Part shown: piece by piece, positions 61,381-64,000 of the stretch
How the letters are laid out: every line of letters starts with the position of its first letter
Position numbering within the stretch: position 1 is the first letter of the stretch
Source of the DNA: Chaetorhynchus papuensis
Taxonomy: Eukaryota > Chordata > Aves > Passeriformes > Rhipiduridae
Length of the DNA: 64,000 nucleotides
Assembly (NCBI GenBank): GCA_013396525.1
Contig: VWYX01000208.1
Location: 555,611 to 619,610, forward strand
Direction: 5' to 3'
Position numbers and translations under genes: made by a program
The notes under the pieces: model-generated
Told to the model about the DNA's origin: nothing
Database searches by the model: none
The model's input: the letters and a program-made list of their open reading frames with translations, nothing else

Positions 61381-64000
61381 GTATGTCATTTCTTAAAGAT
61401 GGAATTGTATGTATGAAGTTTTGGAGCTCAGTTGATTACCACTCAGTTTTCCACCACATCAGTCTTTTAGGTCAGAGACAAAAATTCTCATTAGTGAAAA
61501 TTATGTGAGGATGCGTGAGGATGGTTTGAATCCATGTTTTGCTGGATGCATGTTTTGTTTTTAAAAGTCAATGTCTTGCATTCTAAAAATACCAAAATGC
61601 AAATGCAAATGCTTTTCTTGTATTCATTGTTTCATCTTCACAGCCTGTGCTGAAGCAGAAAATACTGTTGTATAAAGGTTGAGGTTATGAATTATGTCTT
61701 ACTGGGGCTTGCCAGCCTATCAAACATACCTAAATATGTGAATTATGTTGGGAACCTCCACAGGATTTTTGAGCCCAGGGTGCAGCAGCATAGACCAAAC
61801 TTTCCCTGATGAATACAAATGCATAGTAAGAGCAGTGCACAATAAATGATGCCAAAGAGACTGATCCCCTCCCTCCCCAGCACTGAGTAGACAGCTGACA
61901 TCAAGAGAAGCCCTGGGGATTGCATGATTTGTTAATTCCTCCTTCAAGGTTAGGGTAGATGGTGAGGCTGCAAAAGGAAAAGTTGCAATCTGAGTAACAT
62001 AGCCAAGCATCAGAACTTTTTTCTATTCTTTTTCTTAGCCATTGTCTATGTAGAATAACCTGGGTGCAGGAGGTTACACCTGCACAACGTGGAGCCTTTC
62101 AGCAGTGGAACTTTAAAATAACTGCTCCAGATTATTATATATCTCTGAAGACTATCCTACAAAGGACCCTTTTGTCAGATAAATGGATATTACAGTCCCA
62201 ATACGTTAAATGCATTTAAATTTCTATTTCCAGTTCAGTGAAGCATAGCTTTCTAGGCTGTCTTGGTCCATTACCTTAGCATCCAGTCCTATAATTCCTA
62301 AGATTTATATATGTTTTGTCTAGAGGCTAGATCCAAAGTTGTTCAAGAGTTTTTCCCCACACTTTATGCTATTCTTCAAACGTCATTCACGCACTTTCTG
62401 ACAGCCAGGCGAAGAGAGTGGTAATATATTAGTCTTAAATGCAAACTACTTTATAAATAGTCAAGAAGGATCTCTGGGGTTTTTGCATTAATCTGTGCTA
62501 GATAAGCACATTTATTTCAAGGTTGTTTTGTTTTATTCATAAGCTAGTATGTTTGGACTAGCTGTTTGAAAATCAGAGATAAAATTTCTTTCTAAATAAG
62601 AATTACAGCTCCAGAAATAGCACTGATTCATTACTTTTTCAAAATGGTACAGACATGAGTGCAAGTTATGTTCATCTAATGCATTATTCAGTTTTTTGTG
62701 AGTATTTGTTTGCACTTGGAAAATAAGCCAGATTTTTAAAGGTTTCAAAAGTTGGTATTTACTAAGAGACGATAAATCAAGACTAATATTTTCTATACTA
62801 ACTATAAATGACACCCCAAACACAAGCTAGATAGAAGTCATTGACAGAATGACAGTGTATCATTCCTGCAGGTCTTCTGTGTTACTAACTCCAGTTAACT
62901 CAGAGGAGGAATATGTCGGATGGATTACTACAGGCTTTTGACTTCAGTTTTACATCAGATAGGAAGTTTTACAGTTTTAGATGTGATAGCAAGTTTTATG
63001 ACTATCTACCTATCAGTTACTGGTTACAGGTTACTATTTGTACTGTGACAAGGCAAGTTTTCCTTAAGATGTGTGTGAAGACACAGTGCCTTCTCCAAAG
63101 TACATTGCCAAGTAAACTGCTATTACATGGTCTCCTGTTTAGCTGATAACCATGGGTTTGACAGGCACAACAATTTTAAGTAGATTCCCGGGTGCCATCA
63201 AAAACATTCTGTGTAGTGAGCACCTTTGCATCCTTGGAGAGAAAAAGTCTCTGTTGCAGCAAACATGACACCATTTTCCCTGATGGGTGCTCAGGTAGAT
63301 CTCTGCAGCATTTCTGCCTCCTGCAGAGTAGCCTCCCGTGTGTGCTGCTCAAGGTGTTGTGGGAAAGGGCTAACAGCAGCACATTCTCTGCAAAACTGAC
63401 CATCAGGGAGAGCATGTTGCAATCACATCACAGGAGCAGATATGGACACGTACACACAAGGCCTTAGGCTGCAGGGAAAAGGTGGTTGTTGTACATTTTT
63501 CAGCCTGCAAGAATACCCTTTTTTCTTACCTCTCAGGAAAAAGGAGAAAAGTTGCTCTTTGTTTAGGTTTCTTAAAAACTGCTGTTCCCACTATCACTTT
63601 GGTTTTCATTCTTATATGTTTAACCTTGTCTGTTTGCAGTGTATCCTGTTCACTGGCATCTTCTGTAACTGCTTATCATCCTCTCTTTAACCTTGAACCT
63701 GAAAATAACAGGTTATCTTAAACATTTCTTGTATTCCTTATGAAGATAATTGTGCAAGAGCATGAGTACTGGTGTGTCTTATCCTCTGCTTTCTTTCCTT
63801 TAAACTCCCTATCCAGCTCACCTTCTTGCCAGCTTTATTATTCATGATCTTCCACAGCCTCAGCCCTACCAGCACTCATCCACCATTGTCTGCAGATCAT
63901 CTCAGTGTCTATGTCTCATTCAGGTCACCATGAGGGAACAGACTTCCCCCGTGTCTTTCGTCCAATTTGCCACTAAATATCTCAAGATATCTCTCACCAT
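61381..64000 (+). other. SLC1A1: SLC1A1 intron 8, incomplete
   Basis: It starts with the donor gtatgt and continues to the end of the window. I searched for the next coding segment (expected to resemble LAIHSIVILPL) and did not see it. No repeat or RNA gene is recognised. Open frames of 60-96 codons here overlap on both strands and show no domain. Confidence 0.8.

Noticed and set aside
61381..64000. Search for SLC1A1 exon 9
   Set aside because: No segment resembling LAIHSIVILPL preceded by an acceptor in phase 2 was found; the exon must be beyond the window.

Overview
This is a bird nuclear genome window. The evidence is a vertebrate gene with GT-AG introns and a CpG-island promoter, many copies of the avian CR1 LINE in both orientations (including the CR1 3' tail with tandem ATTCTATG-type octamers), and LTR remnants that resemble avian endogenous retroviruses. 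Two runs of N (200 and 150 bases) mark assembly gaps. The background is AT-rich with very few CpG except at the promoter. The species cannot be fixed from the sequence. SLC1A1 lies on the Z chromosome in chicken, so a Z-linked origin is likely, but that is inference.

The only protein-coding gene I can support is SLC1A1 (EAAT3/EAAC1), the neuronal and epithelial sodium-dependent glutamate/aspartate/cysteine transporter, on the + strand. Eight coding exons are present: 21642-21732, 35451-35591, 52324-52416, 54015-54129, 55892-55934, 57698-57805, 59130-59314 and 61273-61380. They join without a frame break into the first 295 residues (the last codon is split), covering the N-terminus, the first membrane helices, the glycosylated extracellular loop and the following helices. 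The rest of the transporter (HP1, TM7, HP2, TM8 and the C-terminus) must lie beyond 64000.

Layout: 1-21.4 kb is intergenic, holding five CR1 copies (two of them tail to tail), a small CR1 scrap, an LTR-like element near 12 kb, a (GGGAAA)n array and the first gap. 21.4-22.3 kb is the CpG-island promoter with exon 1. Intron 1 (13.7 kb) carries the second gap, a long pyrimidine tract and a short second CpG island near 25.5 kb that may be an alternative promoter. Intron 2 (16.7 kb) carries two CR1s, an 81-base hairpin, a solo LTR with a 4-bp target duplication and a weaker LTR-like patch. From 52.3 to 61.4 kb exons 3-8 are compact, separated by introns of 1.3-2.0 kb. The window ends inside intron 8.

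I found no new multi-gene system. The items most worth checking are the intronic CpG island, the 37.3 kb hairpin, the solo LTR, and an AATAAA/poly(A) block in intron 7. Family assignments of repeats rest on my recognition of the sequences; no search was run.
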